From the NCBI GenBank assembly GCA_031292485.1, contig JARLHA010000034.1:62001-126000 (forward strand): 64,000 nt of DNA. The letters are read 5' to 3'. Below the pieces are notes generated by a model. That model did no database searches. It saw only the letters and a list, made by a program, of their open reading frames with translations, and was not told where the DNA came from. This DNA is from Mucilaginibacter sp. Lineage in GTDB: Bacteria > Bacteroidota > Bacteroidia > Sphingobacteriales > Sphingobacteriaceae. Positions 35,712 through 43,556 of this stretch are shown piece by piece. A program made the position numbers and the translations under genes. Numbering within the stretch: the first letter of the stretch is position 1; each line of letters opens with the position of its first letter.

Positions 35712-36776
35712 ATGCCTGCAGACAAAAAACCCTCCGGAACTACAAAAAAAGAGCTATCATTTATCGGCAAAGTTTGGCAAACAGTAGCCATCGTGGCATT
35801 GCTGGTGGTGTTTATACTCATCGCCAGGGTTGCTTTTAATGTATTGCTGATGGCGCTGGCCGGATCGCTGATGGCGGTTTATTTTCATGGACTTGGAGAC
35901 ATGATCCAGCGAAACACAGGGATGAAACGCACCCTTGCCATGATCATTTCCATCGCCGGAACGATCCTCATCGTGGGGCTTTTATTTTGGTTTATCGGTG
36001 CAAAAATACAGGCGCAGGTAACCCAGTTAAGCAATAGCCTGCCGCATACCATCAATAATGCAAAAGCCAAATTGAATGAAACCCCGGTGGGACAAAAAGT
36101 GCTTGACAGCTTTTCGGGCGACAATTCAAAAAAGCTGTACGATACCGTACAAACTTTTTTTAACACCAGCTTTGGCGTATTGGGCGACCTGTATATTATA
36201 ATGTTCCTTGGTATATTTTTCACCGCCAGCCCCTCGCTTTATAAAGACGGGATGCTGGTGCTTGTCCCCCTGGATAAAAAACCGATGGCCCTTCGAATCT
36301 TCGACAGGATAAGCCTGGTCCTTAAAGGCTGGCTCAAAGGCATGCTGCTATCCATGGTACTCATTACTATTTTAATCGCTGTTGGCTTAACCATTATCGG
36401 CATACCCGCATCCATGGTACTTGGATTGATAACAGGAATACTGGAGATCATCCCCAACTTCGGGCCGCTGATCTCGATGGCGCCGGGGGTGTTGCTTGGA
36501 TTAACCGTTGGAGGCGGCACCGCGGTTATAGTGGCGCTATTGTATATCGTATCACAAACCATTGTTGCCAATATCGTTACCCCCTTGATCCAAAAAAAGA
36601 TGATCAACCTGCCGCCTGCTTTAACGCTTATCAGCCAGTTAACTATGGGGGCATTATCGGGGGCTTTGGGAATTATCCTGGCCGTGCCGCTGCTGGCCAT
36701 GCTGATTATTTTGGTGGATGAATTGTACGTAAAGAAAATGGATCAGGCAGGCATTGAAACCGGCAGCTCCACATAA
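35712..36776 (+). CDS. AI-2E family transporter
   Basis: 354 residues with about 7-8 membrane helices. The AI-2E/PerM fold is shown by RVAFNVLLMALAGSLMAVYF, LIIGIPASMVLGLITGILEIIPNFGP (split at about 232-257) and the C-terminal GALSGALGIILAVPLLAM. Such proteins export autoinducer-like molecules or act in ion exchange; the substrate is not deducible. The 3' end overlaps the convergent histidine kinase gene by 34 bp. Confidence 0.92.
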   Translation: MPADKKPSGTTKKELSFIGKVWQTVAIVALLVVFILIARVAFNVLLMALAGSLMAVYFHGLGDMIQRNTGMKRTLAMIISIAGTILIVGLLFWFIGAKIQAQVTQLSNSLPHTINNAKAKLNETPVGQKVLDSFSGDNSKKLYDTVQTFFNTSFGVLGDLYIIMFLGIFFTASPSLYKDGMLVLVPLDKKPMALRIFDRISLVLKGWLKGMLLSMVLITILIAVGLTIIGIPASMVLGLITGILEIIPNFGPLISMAPGVLLGLTVGGGTAVIVALLYIVSQTIVANIVTPLIQKKMINLPPALTLISQLTMGALSGALGIILAVPLLAMLIILVDELYVKKMDQAGIETGSST

Positions 36777-38611
36777 AAAGTTGTTCCTTTACCGGGCGCG
36801 CTTTCAAACCAGATCCGGCCATTGTGGGCCTCAATAATTTGTTTGCTGATGTAGAGGCCCAGGCCAAAGGGCTGTTCACCCTGGGTCCCCATCCGCCGGG
36901 CAGAGGTGAACGGATCAAATATCTTGTTCCGGATATCTTCGGGTATCCCCAGGCCAGCATCGTTTACGCTGATCAGCAATTTATCGTCAACCCGTTTGCT
37001 TTCGATATGTATCGTGGAGCCTTCGGGGCTGAATTTGATGGCATTTATAACCAGGTTGTTGATTACCCGCCATAATTTTTCGGCATCACCCTTAATTTTA
37101 ACCTGCGCGTTGCTATTTAAAGTGAGCTGCTGGCCTTTATCCTGTGCCCTGAAACTCAGCAGGCTTACACATTGCTGGAGTAATTCATCAGGATTTATTA
37201 TTTCTGTTTTAATCTTTTGCCTTTGATCAAAGTCTGTTTCCAGCAGTTCATTGATAAGGTCTAACGAATTTTTACTGCTTACCTGCACCAGGCCCATCAA
37301 TTCCTTCATATCGGCCGGTAAATTTTCATCGGGGTGAAGCATACCGCTTATGGTACTGATGGCACTGATTGGGTTACGAAGATCGTGCGCAACAATTTTT
37401 ATCAACCTTGAATAGTCTTTATTCATTAAGTCAAGCGCTTCCATTGTGGATTCCGACTGTTCAAACTGCAGGCGCAGGGCATCTGATGTTTTTCGCAATT
37501 TCTTCCAGTTGCGCCATAATATCACCAGGATAACTACCATCAGCGCGCAAATAAACACCGCAAGAAATAAAAACCTTAACTCGTACCTGGATCGCCCCTG
37601 GGCCGCCTCCAATTGCTGATCCTTGAGCGCGTATGCTATAAAATCAATTCCCGAGTTATTTTCAACTTTATCCCGCTCCTCATGTAACATCACCAGCTGC
37701 TGGCTGTAAAAAAAGGCCTTTGCGGTATCTTTACGGGCTGTATAAAAATTATATAATTTTTTGGTGATTGATTCTGTATAAACTTTATAATCTTTTAACT
37801 GGGTAATATACAACCCTTGTTTATAATAGCTTACCGCCTGGGCCGAATCGGTTTGCGCAAATAAGTCGCCAAGGTCAATCAGGATATCGAGGCTTAAATA
37901 AAAAAGTTTGTTTTTAATGGCATCATAAGCGGCTTGCTGCAATAGTGCCAGGCCTTTGTCACGCTGCCCGTTTTTGATATAATTATCAGCCGTTAACTGC
38001 TCAATAGCAAGTAAAACACGCCTGTCTTTATATTTCTCTCCGATTTTTTTTGCCTTGCTGATATAGAATGTGAGCGAATCTTTTTGAAAGTTGCCGGGAT
38101 ATAATATTAAATAGTTATACCAAACCAATGACATGATGGAATCGCGGCTGAGCCGCCTGCCGGTTTCCAGGGCATTTTTAAAGCTGTTGACCGCTTTTTT
38201 ATCCATACCCTTTTCATTGTATACCATGGCAATATTCATAATCGATTGAACCATGTTGGCAGTGTCGCCAATAGCCTTAAAGCGGTTATAGCCATCATTA
38301 TAATAGCGAAGAGCCAGTTCAAGGTCGCCCTTCATATCATAAACTATCCCGAGGTTGTTAGCTGATTCAGCCTTTCCCTTATCATATTGCAGCCTTTCGG
38401 CAATGTTGCGTGCACGTTGTGTGTAGGCAAATGTGCTATCCACATTGTTTTCATATAAAAGCAGGGCCAGTTTGTTTAATGCATCAACGTAGCGGAGGCT
38501 ATCTTTTATTAAGGGCAATTGTTTTTGAAGATTTTTGATATCGTCAATTTGCCCGTAGCAAACCACGGACAGCAGCAGCATTGAAGAAAAAAGCGCGACA
38601 AGTTTTTTCAT
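36743..38611 (-). CDS. Sensor histidine kinase with N-terminal TPR domain
   Basis: 622 residues: signal peptide (1-20), about 320 residues of TPR repeats outside the membrane (AESANNLGIVYDMKGDLELA), one membrane helix (about 345-367), a short coiled coil, then HisKA with phospho-acceptor His in KIVAHDLRNPISA (about residue 408), and a HATPase with VINNLVINAIKFSPEG and GLGLYISKQIIE. It should sense periplasmic protein-related signals. No response regulator adjoins. Confidence 0.93.
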   Translation of the reverse strand: MKKLVALFSSMLLLSVVCYGQIDDIKNLQKQLPLIKDSLRYVDALNKLALLLYENNVDSTFAYTQRARNIAERLQYDKGKAESANNLGIVYDMKGDLELALRYYNDGYNRFKAIGDTANMVQSIMNIAMVYNEKGMDKKAVNSFKNALETGRRLSRDSIMSLVWYNYLILYPGNFQKDSLTFYISKAKKIGEKYKDRRVLLAIEQLTADNYIKNGQRDKGLALLQQAAYDAIKNKLFYLSLDILIDLGDLFAQTDSAQAVSYYKQGLYITQLKDYKVYTESITKKLYNFYTARKDTAKAFFYSQQLVMLHEERDKVENNSGIDFIAYALKDQQLEAAQGRSRYELRFLFLAVFICALMVVILVILWRNWKKLRKTSDALRLQFEQSESTMEALDLMNKDYSRLIKIVAHDLRNPISAISTISGMLHPDENLPADMKELMGLVQVSSKNSLDLINELLETDFDQRQKIKTEIINPDELLQQCVSLLSFRAQDKGQQLTLNSNAQVKIKGDAEKLWRVINNLVINAIKFSPEGSTIHIESKRVDDKLLISVNDAGLGIPEDIRNKIFDPFTSARRMGTQGEQPFGLGLYISKQIIEAHNGRIWFESAPGKGTTFYVELPVSMPA

Positions 38612-38794
38612 ATCAAAAAAGCCAACTCATAAGGGTGATAATAGCTATTTTACGAATATACATTTAATTAAAAGGCAATTACCGCTAATATGTTTTATCC
38701 TTATACCGAAATTAAACCATAATTGATGCGTTTATAGAAAATTTTTTGTTTATTATCGAACCCTGCGGCGCGAGCTAAAAATCGCCTGTTAGCA

Positions 38795-38833
38795 AAAGGG
38801 CCAAAGCATAACGTTGTTACACTTTGGCCCTTT
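38795..38833 (-). terminator. Terminator-like hairpin after the OmpA lipoprotein gene
   Basis: AAAGGGCCAAAG (38795-38806) pairs perfectly over 12 bp with CTTTGGCCCTTT (38822-38833) and lies 32 bp downstream of the OmpA stop codon on the minus strand. A TTTT run closes the stem on that strand. The rest of the 253-bp spacer up to 38611 shows nothing else. Confidence 0.6.
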
Positions 38834-38864
38834 ATACCGGGTGCAGCCCTAAAAATGGGGCGTA

Positions 38865-39395
38865 TTAATTTTGCTTGTGAATTTCAACCCGGCGATTTAA
38901 CGCCCTGCCTGCTTCGGTGCTGTTGTCGCCTGCAGGGTTGGCCGTACCATACCCCGTAGCGGTTAAAGTGGCGGAGCTTACGCCCGAATTCACTAAGTAT
39001 TCTTTTACAGCATTAGCCCTGTCCTGAGATAATGTTTTATTGTACTCTTCAGTCCCTTCAATAGAAGCATACCCGCTTAAATTAAATTTAACAGAAGGAT
39101 CTATTTTCATGGCAGCTGCGGCTTTATCCAAAAGGGGATATGACGCTGTTTTTAATACCGATGAATTAAAATCAAACTGGATATTATTGAAATTATAGTC
39201 GGGTTTTTCAACAGGAGCGGCTGATTGTTGTACCACAGGTTGCGGTTGCGGTTGCTGCACCGGCGGCGGCGGCGTTGCTTTTGTTTCAGTGGGCTGTACT
39301 GGTTTTTGGACTAATTTTTTGGCTTTACATGCTTGCAATGAGATTAATGCACATAAAATTGCAACAGGGGCAAAGCTTGATCTTATAAATTTCAT
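38865..39395 (-). CDS. OmpA-family lipoprotein (Pal-like)
   Basis: 176 residues. The signal ends in a lipobox (SLQACKAKK). A proline/glutamine-rich linker (PTETKATPPPPVQQPQPQ) follows, then the OmpA C-terminal domain with IQFDFNSSVL, LDKAAAAMKIDP, LSGYASIEGTEEYNKTLSQDRANAV (split) and NRRVEIHKQN. It anchors the outer membrane to peptidoglycan. Terminator at 38795. Confidence 0.9.
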   Translation of the reverse strand: MKFIRSSFAPVAILCALISLQACKAKKLVQKPVQPTETKATPPPPVQQPQPQPVVQQSAAPVEKPDYNFNNIQFDFNSSVLKTASYPLLDKAAAAMKIDPSVKFNLSGYASIEGTEEYNKTLSQDRANAVKEYLVNSGVSSATLTATGYGTANPAGDNSTEAGRALNRRVEIHKQN

Positions 39396-39610
39396 AATGG
39401 ATTTTTTATTTTAATAACGAATTGAATATCTTTTTCATATCCCAAACCGGGACATTGTTAGCCGGACCCGACTTTTTTAAAAACAGCATAAAAGGTTGTA
39501 CAAAACTTAGAGTTTCGGCAATTCCAAAAAGCGTGGCTTATTTAACTACTGACAGGAAAAATAAGCCGGATATAAAACCTGGTGATTTTGTATGAAACCT
39601 CCTTGCTTTT

Positions 39611-39994
39611 TCAAATCCTCAACGTGCAGAAAGAAAGGTAAGCATACTGATGATTATAAAAAGGATTTATTTGGGGCGATTTAATATTTGAAGTAATATC
39701 GGATATGGCGGGCCCGGTAAATATCAGGTCAACGCTTTTTGGCAATAAAATTTGTTCATTAAAGGAATCGTTTTCAAGGGTCGATCTGTCAAAAACCTGG
39801 AAAATATTTTTAGTATGAAAATTGTAATAATTTGACTGCCTTAAAAGCCCCGGCTGTACGCCCGGAACGGACTGAACAAATGCCGGAACATAGCTTGGAA
39901 TAAATAGCATGTTGGTAAACGAACCACAAAGGTAAGCCGACAGAAAAACGAGTGCCAGAAATTTAAAGTAAATCCGCGTTTTAAGCTTTTTCAT
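39611..39994 (-). CDS. Secreted protein of unknown function
   Basis: 127 residues with an N-terminal hydrophobic segment (10-27, FKFLALVFLSAYLCGSF). The mature part has no recognised motif. Supported by its length and by the lack of a better reading frame on either strand; possibly a small envelope protein. Confidence 0.5.
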   Translation of the reverse strand: MKKLKTRIYFKFLALVFLSAYLCGSFTNMLFIPSYVPAFVQSVPGVQPGLLRQSNYYNFHTKNIFQVFDRSTLENDSFNEQILLPKSVDLIFTGPAISDITSNIKSPQINPFYNHQYAYLSFCTLRI

Positions 39995-40171
39995 TTAAGG
40001 GGGTAACAAACAGCAATAAAAACGCAGCAAAATTATCGATAAAAAACAATTTGTCAATATCAAATATTATTGCGCGTACTGAACAAAAATAACGGATATC
40101 AACAGCGAAAATTGTAACGACATATTTATGCCGACTATTTATTCAAAATAAGGGAAAGGTTTTGGCAGATT

Positions 40172-40209
40172 GACCGGCAGAAGTTACGTACTCCTAACTT
40201 CTGCCGGTC
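40172..40209 (-). terminator. Hairpin downstream of the histone-like gene
   Basis: GACCGGCAGAAGTTA (40172-40186) and TAACTTCTGCCGGTC (40195-40209) form a perfect 15-bp stem with an 8-nt loop, 27 bp past the histone-like stop on the minus strand. No U-tract follows, so termination is inferred only from position. Confidence 0.5.
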
Positions 40210-40236
40210 AGAATGGTTAAGCGACCAGTACAGCGC

Positions 40237-40644
40237 TTATTTTTTTACCGGTTTTGCAGTGGCAACTTTTTCAGTAACAGGTTTCGCCTCTTCAGTTGGT
40301 TTTACTTCCACCGTTTTTGGCTTTGCTTTCCTGGCGGGTACCTCCGTTACTTCAGGCGCTACAGCTACCGCTTTACTTTTAGTTTTTGCTTTTGGCGCCG
40401 GTTTTTCTGGCTTGGCCTCTTTCAATATTTCCAGCGATAAAACTTCTTTTTCAAATTCTATTTCTTTGGAAAGTTTTTTTGCCAGTTTTTTAGCGCCTTT
40501 TTCTATGGCTTTTGCAAAAGTTTCAGATTCTTGTTTGAGCTTTGATGCTGCTGATTTAAGGGCTTTTAGCACGCTTTGTTCGATATCGGCAGCGGCGGTT
40601 TTCCTGGCGGTTTTCACCAGGGATTTATGATCATTATTTTTCAT
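40237..40644 (-). CDS. Lysine/alanine-rich histone H1-like protein
   Basis: 135 residues, about a quarter Lys and a quarter Ala. The N-terminal 75 residues are an amphipathic helix (KTARKTAAADIEQSVLKAL), and the C-terminus is a Pro/Ala/Lys tail (KPAPKAKTKSKAVAVAPEV) that also holds many Glu and Val. The make-up resembles bacterial H1-like nucleoid proteins such as Hc1, but the acidic residues are unusually many. DNA binding is inferred. Confidence 0.6.
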   Translation of the reverse strand: MKNNDHKSLVKTARKTAAADIEQSVLKALKSAASKLKQESETFAKAIEKGAKKLAKKLSKEIEFEKEVLSLEILKEAKPEKPAPKAKTKSKAVAVAPEVTEVPARKAKPKTVEVKPTEEAKPVTEKVATAKPVKK

Positions 40645-40808
40645 ATTTTTATTAGGATTGTTGCGAAGTTACATTAACTGAACATCAAATTCATATTATC
40701 ATTATGTTAACTACCCTGATTCTGTTAACATTAGGACTGGGATTTTGTTGCAGCGGTAATAAAAATACTTTTACCCACTTGATCTGGGGAAGTAGTATAG
40801 CTGGTTAA

Positions 40809-41183
40809 TCAGTGCCCGCCGATATATAGGAGCGATAATACTATTGCCACCAACGCAGGCGCTGCCTGTATAAAAAAAATCCTCCTGCTTACTGTTATCG
40901 CCCCATAAATACCTGCGATAGCCACACATGCCAGGAAAAACAGGCTTACATTTTGCTGCCAGCCGGGATTTTTGATGAGCAGGCTCCATACCAGACCCGC
41001 TGCCAGGAAACCGTTGTACAAACCCTGGTTACCAGCCATTGTTTTAGTTGAAGCAAACTGATCAGCCGGGATAGTTTTAAAAACTTTCGGCCCGCGGGTA
41101 GTCCAGGCAAACATTTCGAGATATAAAAAATAAGTGTGCAGTACCGCCACCAGGGCAATTAAGGCTTTTATCAGGATTTCCAT
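40809..41183 (-). CDS. DUF1304 family membrane protein
   Basis: 124 residues with four membrane helices. The family motif is plain: HTYFLYLEMFAWTT in the first helix and AGNQGLYNGFLAAGL in the second, ending LSLLYIGGH. Function unknown; sometimes linked to YkgB-like small membrane proteins. Monocistronic here. Confidence 0.9.
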   Translation of the reverse strand: MEILIKALIALVAVLHTYFLYLEMFAWTTRGPKVFKTIPADQFASTKTMAGNQGLYNGFLAAGLVWSLLIKNPGWQQNVSLFFLACVAIAGIYGAITVSRRIFFIQAAPALVAIVLSLLYIGGH

Positions 41184-41234
41184 TGCTTTGGGTTTACAGG
41201 TTAAATTTAGGAAAATTATATCCGGATTGGCATA

Positions 41235-41480
41235 TTAAATCTTTTCCAGCTCCCCAATGATCATTACGGCAACTATTGTCAAAGCAATCACTTGCGCCCA
41301 GGTTCGCAGCGCCGGTTTCTGAAACATCATCAATGAAAAAATAGCAGAAGATAACAAAAACACCATCCCCTTAACGTACAGGTTATCGGAAAGAATTTTA
41401 AGGCCAATAACAAAAAATGCTCCGCAAAAAATAATGCATACCGTTTTGTAGGCGATAAGATTGATTTTGGTAAGGTTCAT
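41235..41480 (-). CDS. Small membrane protein, unknown function
   Basis: 81 residues with two to three hydrophobic segments (TVCIIFCGAFFVIGLKIL, GMVFLLSSAIFSLMMF, VIALTIVAVMIIGEL). No family recognised. The gene lies upstream of, and codirectional with, DUF1304. Confidence 0.6.
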   Translation of the reverse strand: MNLTKINLIAYKTVCIIFCGAFFVIGLKILSDNLYVKGMVFLLSSAIFSLMMFQKPALRTWAQVIALTIVAVMIIGELEKI

Positions 41481-41540
41481 TTTTGCGGATGCTTATTCGT
41501 CACGAGTACCACCTCCAAGACCTTTTTGATAATTAACGGT

Positions 41541-41876
41541 TTAGAAAAAATAATCAATTTTGTTCCGCTCTCTTTTGAGTTTGTTTATTTCGACCCGACA
41601 TTTATCAATCCTCGCTTTTTGGAGATTTGTTTGATCTTTATCGGTGACCGCTTCTTCCTGTATTTCCCTTTCTAAATTCTTTATCTGTAAATCTTTATTA
41701 TAACACTTAATTCGGTGCATAATAAAAACAGAGATTATTAACGAAAGTAAGATGCAAAAAGGACTTAATACCGATCTGTATTTTAAGTCAGAGATTAAAT
41801 TTATGAGTGCTTCGAAGGTTCCGGTTAGTGATGTTGAAATGATTAATCCGAATTTTTTGTAATCCTTATCAATCAT
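41541..41876 (-). CDS. Two-helix membrane protein with C-terminal coiled coil, unknown function
   Basis: 111 residues. Hydrophobic segments lie at about 10-27 and 37-56. A charged coiled coil follows (IKNLEREIQEEAVTDKDQ and LQKARIDKCRVEINKLKRER). It starts 2 bp after the stop of a 50-residue membrane ORF, so the two form a pair. Family unknown. Confidence 0.6.
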   Translation of the reverse strand: MIDKDYKKFGLIISTSLTGTFEALINLISDLKYRSVLSPFCILLSLIISVFIMHRIKCYNKDLQIKNLEREIQEEAVTDKDQTNLQKARIDKCRVEINKLKRERNKIDYFF

Positions 41877-41878
41877 TA

Positions 41879-42031
41879 TTATTTAGCAAGCGCGTATTTT
41901 TTCTCCGATTTATTATGATGAGAGATTTTATCCTGGGCAGATTTTTTTGCAATACTATAGGCTTTATAAGTAAAAAAGCATGCGGTTAAAAATCCTGCAA
42001 TGGCTATGATTATCGACAATATAACAGGCAT
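41879..42031 (-). CDS. 50-residue single-helix membrane protein
   Basis: ATG at 42031 begins MPVILSIIIAIAGFLTACFF, one membrane helix, followed by a basic tail (KKSAQDKISHHNKSEKK). Its TAA is 2 bp before the ATG of the next gene (41876). Too short for many callers; supported by the tight spacing and the membrane-protein make-up. Confidence 0.55.
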   Translation of the reverse strand: MPVILSIIIAIAGFLTACFFTYKAYSIAKKSAQDKISHHNKSEKKYALAK

Positions 42032-42186
42032 AGTATAAATTTTTAATTTTTAAAGATAGTTTATGCTATCTTTCGTTTGTAAATCCTAAAACAAAAATAA
42101 CTAAAGCTTTTATTATTAGTAATTTTATAACAGGTTTGTTTGGGGTATTAGTTAGAATATGTTCTCCTTCTCAAATCATCCCACTA

Positions 42187-42711
42187 TCAAAACACCTGCT
42201 CCACCCTTTTATCAGGGTAATTCACTTTCTCACTTTTCCTTACGCCGTTTACGATGATGTGTACAATGTTGATCTGGTCGTCAAAAAGGTTATAAAGCAA
42301 ACTGGCGTCGGCATCTACTTTTTTTACCTTTGGCAATTTGTCCGATTCCAGGTAAATATCCGTTGCCTCGCGATTAATTTCGAAACCCAGGTAGTTTAAT
42401 TTAACCGGCGCGTTATCGGCGCTTAACTTAAGATTTGCGGCAACATATTCTCTAACAAGCGCATCCATGGCGGCATGCATTTCGGGTTTGTTCAGGTCGG
42501 TTTTGGCGTGGTATTGTTTCACAAGGGCCGCTTCAAAATCATCGGTAAAAATGGTGCAGATCACTTCAAACTTGTTATCCTTAGCATTATATTCAATATT
42601 ACTGGTACTTACATGAATAGGGTGCAGGATTTTAGCAGCCCGTTTTACCGGCGTGCAGACACCCAGCAGAATGTAACAATATAATAGCGGTTTTAAAATA
42701 AAGGGGCCCAT
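42187..42711 (-). CDS. DUF6702 family protein
   Basis: 174 residues. An N-terminal hydrophobic segment precedes LHPIHVSTSNIEYNAKDNKF and EVICTIFTDDFEAAL, the DUF6702 signature of Bacteroidota. It is divergent from the HupE/UreJ-like gene; in this phylum DUF6702, HupE-like and M1 peptidase genes often sit together, as here. Probably exported. Function unknown. Confidence 0.85.
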   Translation of the reverse strand: MGPFILKPLLYCYILLGVCTPVKRAAKILHPIHVSTSNIEYNAKDNKFEVICTIFTDDFEAALVKQYHAKTDLNKPEMHAAMDALVREYVAANLKLSADNAPVKLNYLGFEINREATDIYLESDKLPKVKKVDADASLLYNLFDDQINIVHIIVNGVRKSEKVNYPDKRVEQVF

Positions 42712-42742
42712 AGTGTACCGAAGTTTTAATAATTAAAAAAAC

Positions 42743-42757
42743 GCACTAAATTAGTGC
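42743..42757. promoter_or_regulatory. Dyad between divergent DUF6702 and HupE-like genes
   Basis: GCACTAA and TTAGTGC are perfect 7-bp arms around one A, placed midway in the 65-bp divergent spacer, 20-32 bp from both starts. It could be an operator controlling both genes. Confidence 0.4.
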
Positions 42758-42776
42758 TTTAATCGCTGAGTTCGCA

Positions 42777-43355
42777 ATGTCCGATTTTGGTTTTTATTTT
42801 AAAATGGGCTGGGAACATATCATCAGCAAAGATGCGCTTGACCATCAGCTGTTTATCCTGGCCCTGGCTTGCGTTTATACGATTGGCGATATAAAGCGTG
42901 TACTGATACTGGTTACAGCATTTACCATAGGGCATTCGCTTACATTGGCCTTAAGTGTGTACGATATTATCCGGTTCCCGGGCAAATGGACAGAATTTTT
43001 AATACCCTGTACCATATTTATAACGGCGCTGAATAATATTTTCAGGGTTGATTCTAAAGACAAAAGCGAGAGGATAAATTACTATCTTGCTTTGTGTTTC
43101 GGCCTCATTCACGGCATGGGTTTCGCCAACGCAATACGGATCATGCTTGCTAAGGACCAGAGGATAGGCTGGGGCCTTTTTGGTTTTAACACAGGGTTGG
43201 AAGCCGGGCAGATATTTTGCGTGGCGCTCATCCTGATCACCAGCATACTGTTCTTAAATGTTTTTAAAATAAAAAGGAGAGATTGGGTATTCTTCCTGTC
43301 ATCGGGCGTGTTTGCGCTTTCGGTTAAAATGGCGTTGGAGCGGTTGCCGTGGTGA
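42777..43355 (+). CDS. HupE/UreJ family membrane protein
   Basis: 192 residues, about six helices. The family motifs are GWEHIISKDALDHQLFIL (split at 11-28), FTIGHSLTLALS and FGLIHGMGFANAI. The conserved His residues suggest transition-metal handling, as in HupE/UreJ nickel proteins, but the substrate is not known. It sits between DUF6702 and the M1 peptidase. Confidence 0.88.
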   Translation: MSDFGFYFKMGWEHIISKDALDHQLFILALACVYTIGDIKRVLILVTAFTIGHSLTLALSVYDIIRFPGKWTEFLIPCTIFITALNNIFRVDSKDKSERINYYLALCFGLIHGMGFANAIRIMLAKDQRIGWGLFGFNTGLEAGQIFCVALILITSILFLNVFKIKRRDWVFFLSSGVFALSVKMALERLPW

Positions 43356-43356
43356 A

Positions 43357-43458
43357 TCGCCTCACCCCTGCCCTCTGCAATGGAGAGGGAGTTTATAGGA
43401 TTAAATTGCCCTCTGGCATTCAAAGTCTTCTCCTTTGGAGAGGATTTAGGTGAGGCGA
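43357..43458. repeat. Inverted repeat with TCGCCTCACC ends
   Basis: TCGCCTCACC (43357-43366) and GGTGAGGCGA (43449-43458) are perfect 10-bp ends. Inside, CCCTCTGCAATGGAGAGGG and TCTCCTTTGGAGA form local hairpins. It begins 1 bp after the HupE-like stop codon. Confidence 0.65.
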
Positions 43459-43486
43459 ATGAAGGGCCTTAATGAAACAAAGCATC

Positions 43487-43522
43487 TTCCGGACTTTCGG
43501 TCTTTACTGACTTTCGGACTAA
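43487..43522. repeat. Octamer-period repeat (family A), third copy
   Basis: On the minus strand: agtccgaa, agtcagta, aagaccga, aagtccgg. Near-identical to 23166-23200 and to the outer part of 6523-6575, about 20 kb and 37 kb away. Confidence 0.75.
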
Positions 43523-43556
43523 GAATAAATAACTGACCTCTAAATAATTAACTAAC

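Noticed and set aside
36743..38611. Two-component system with a neighbouring response regulator
   Set aside because: No receiver-domain protein is adjacent; the kinase is an orphan within the window.
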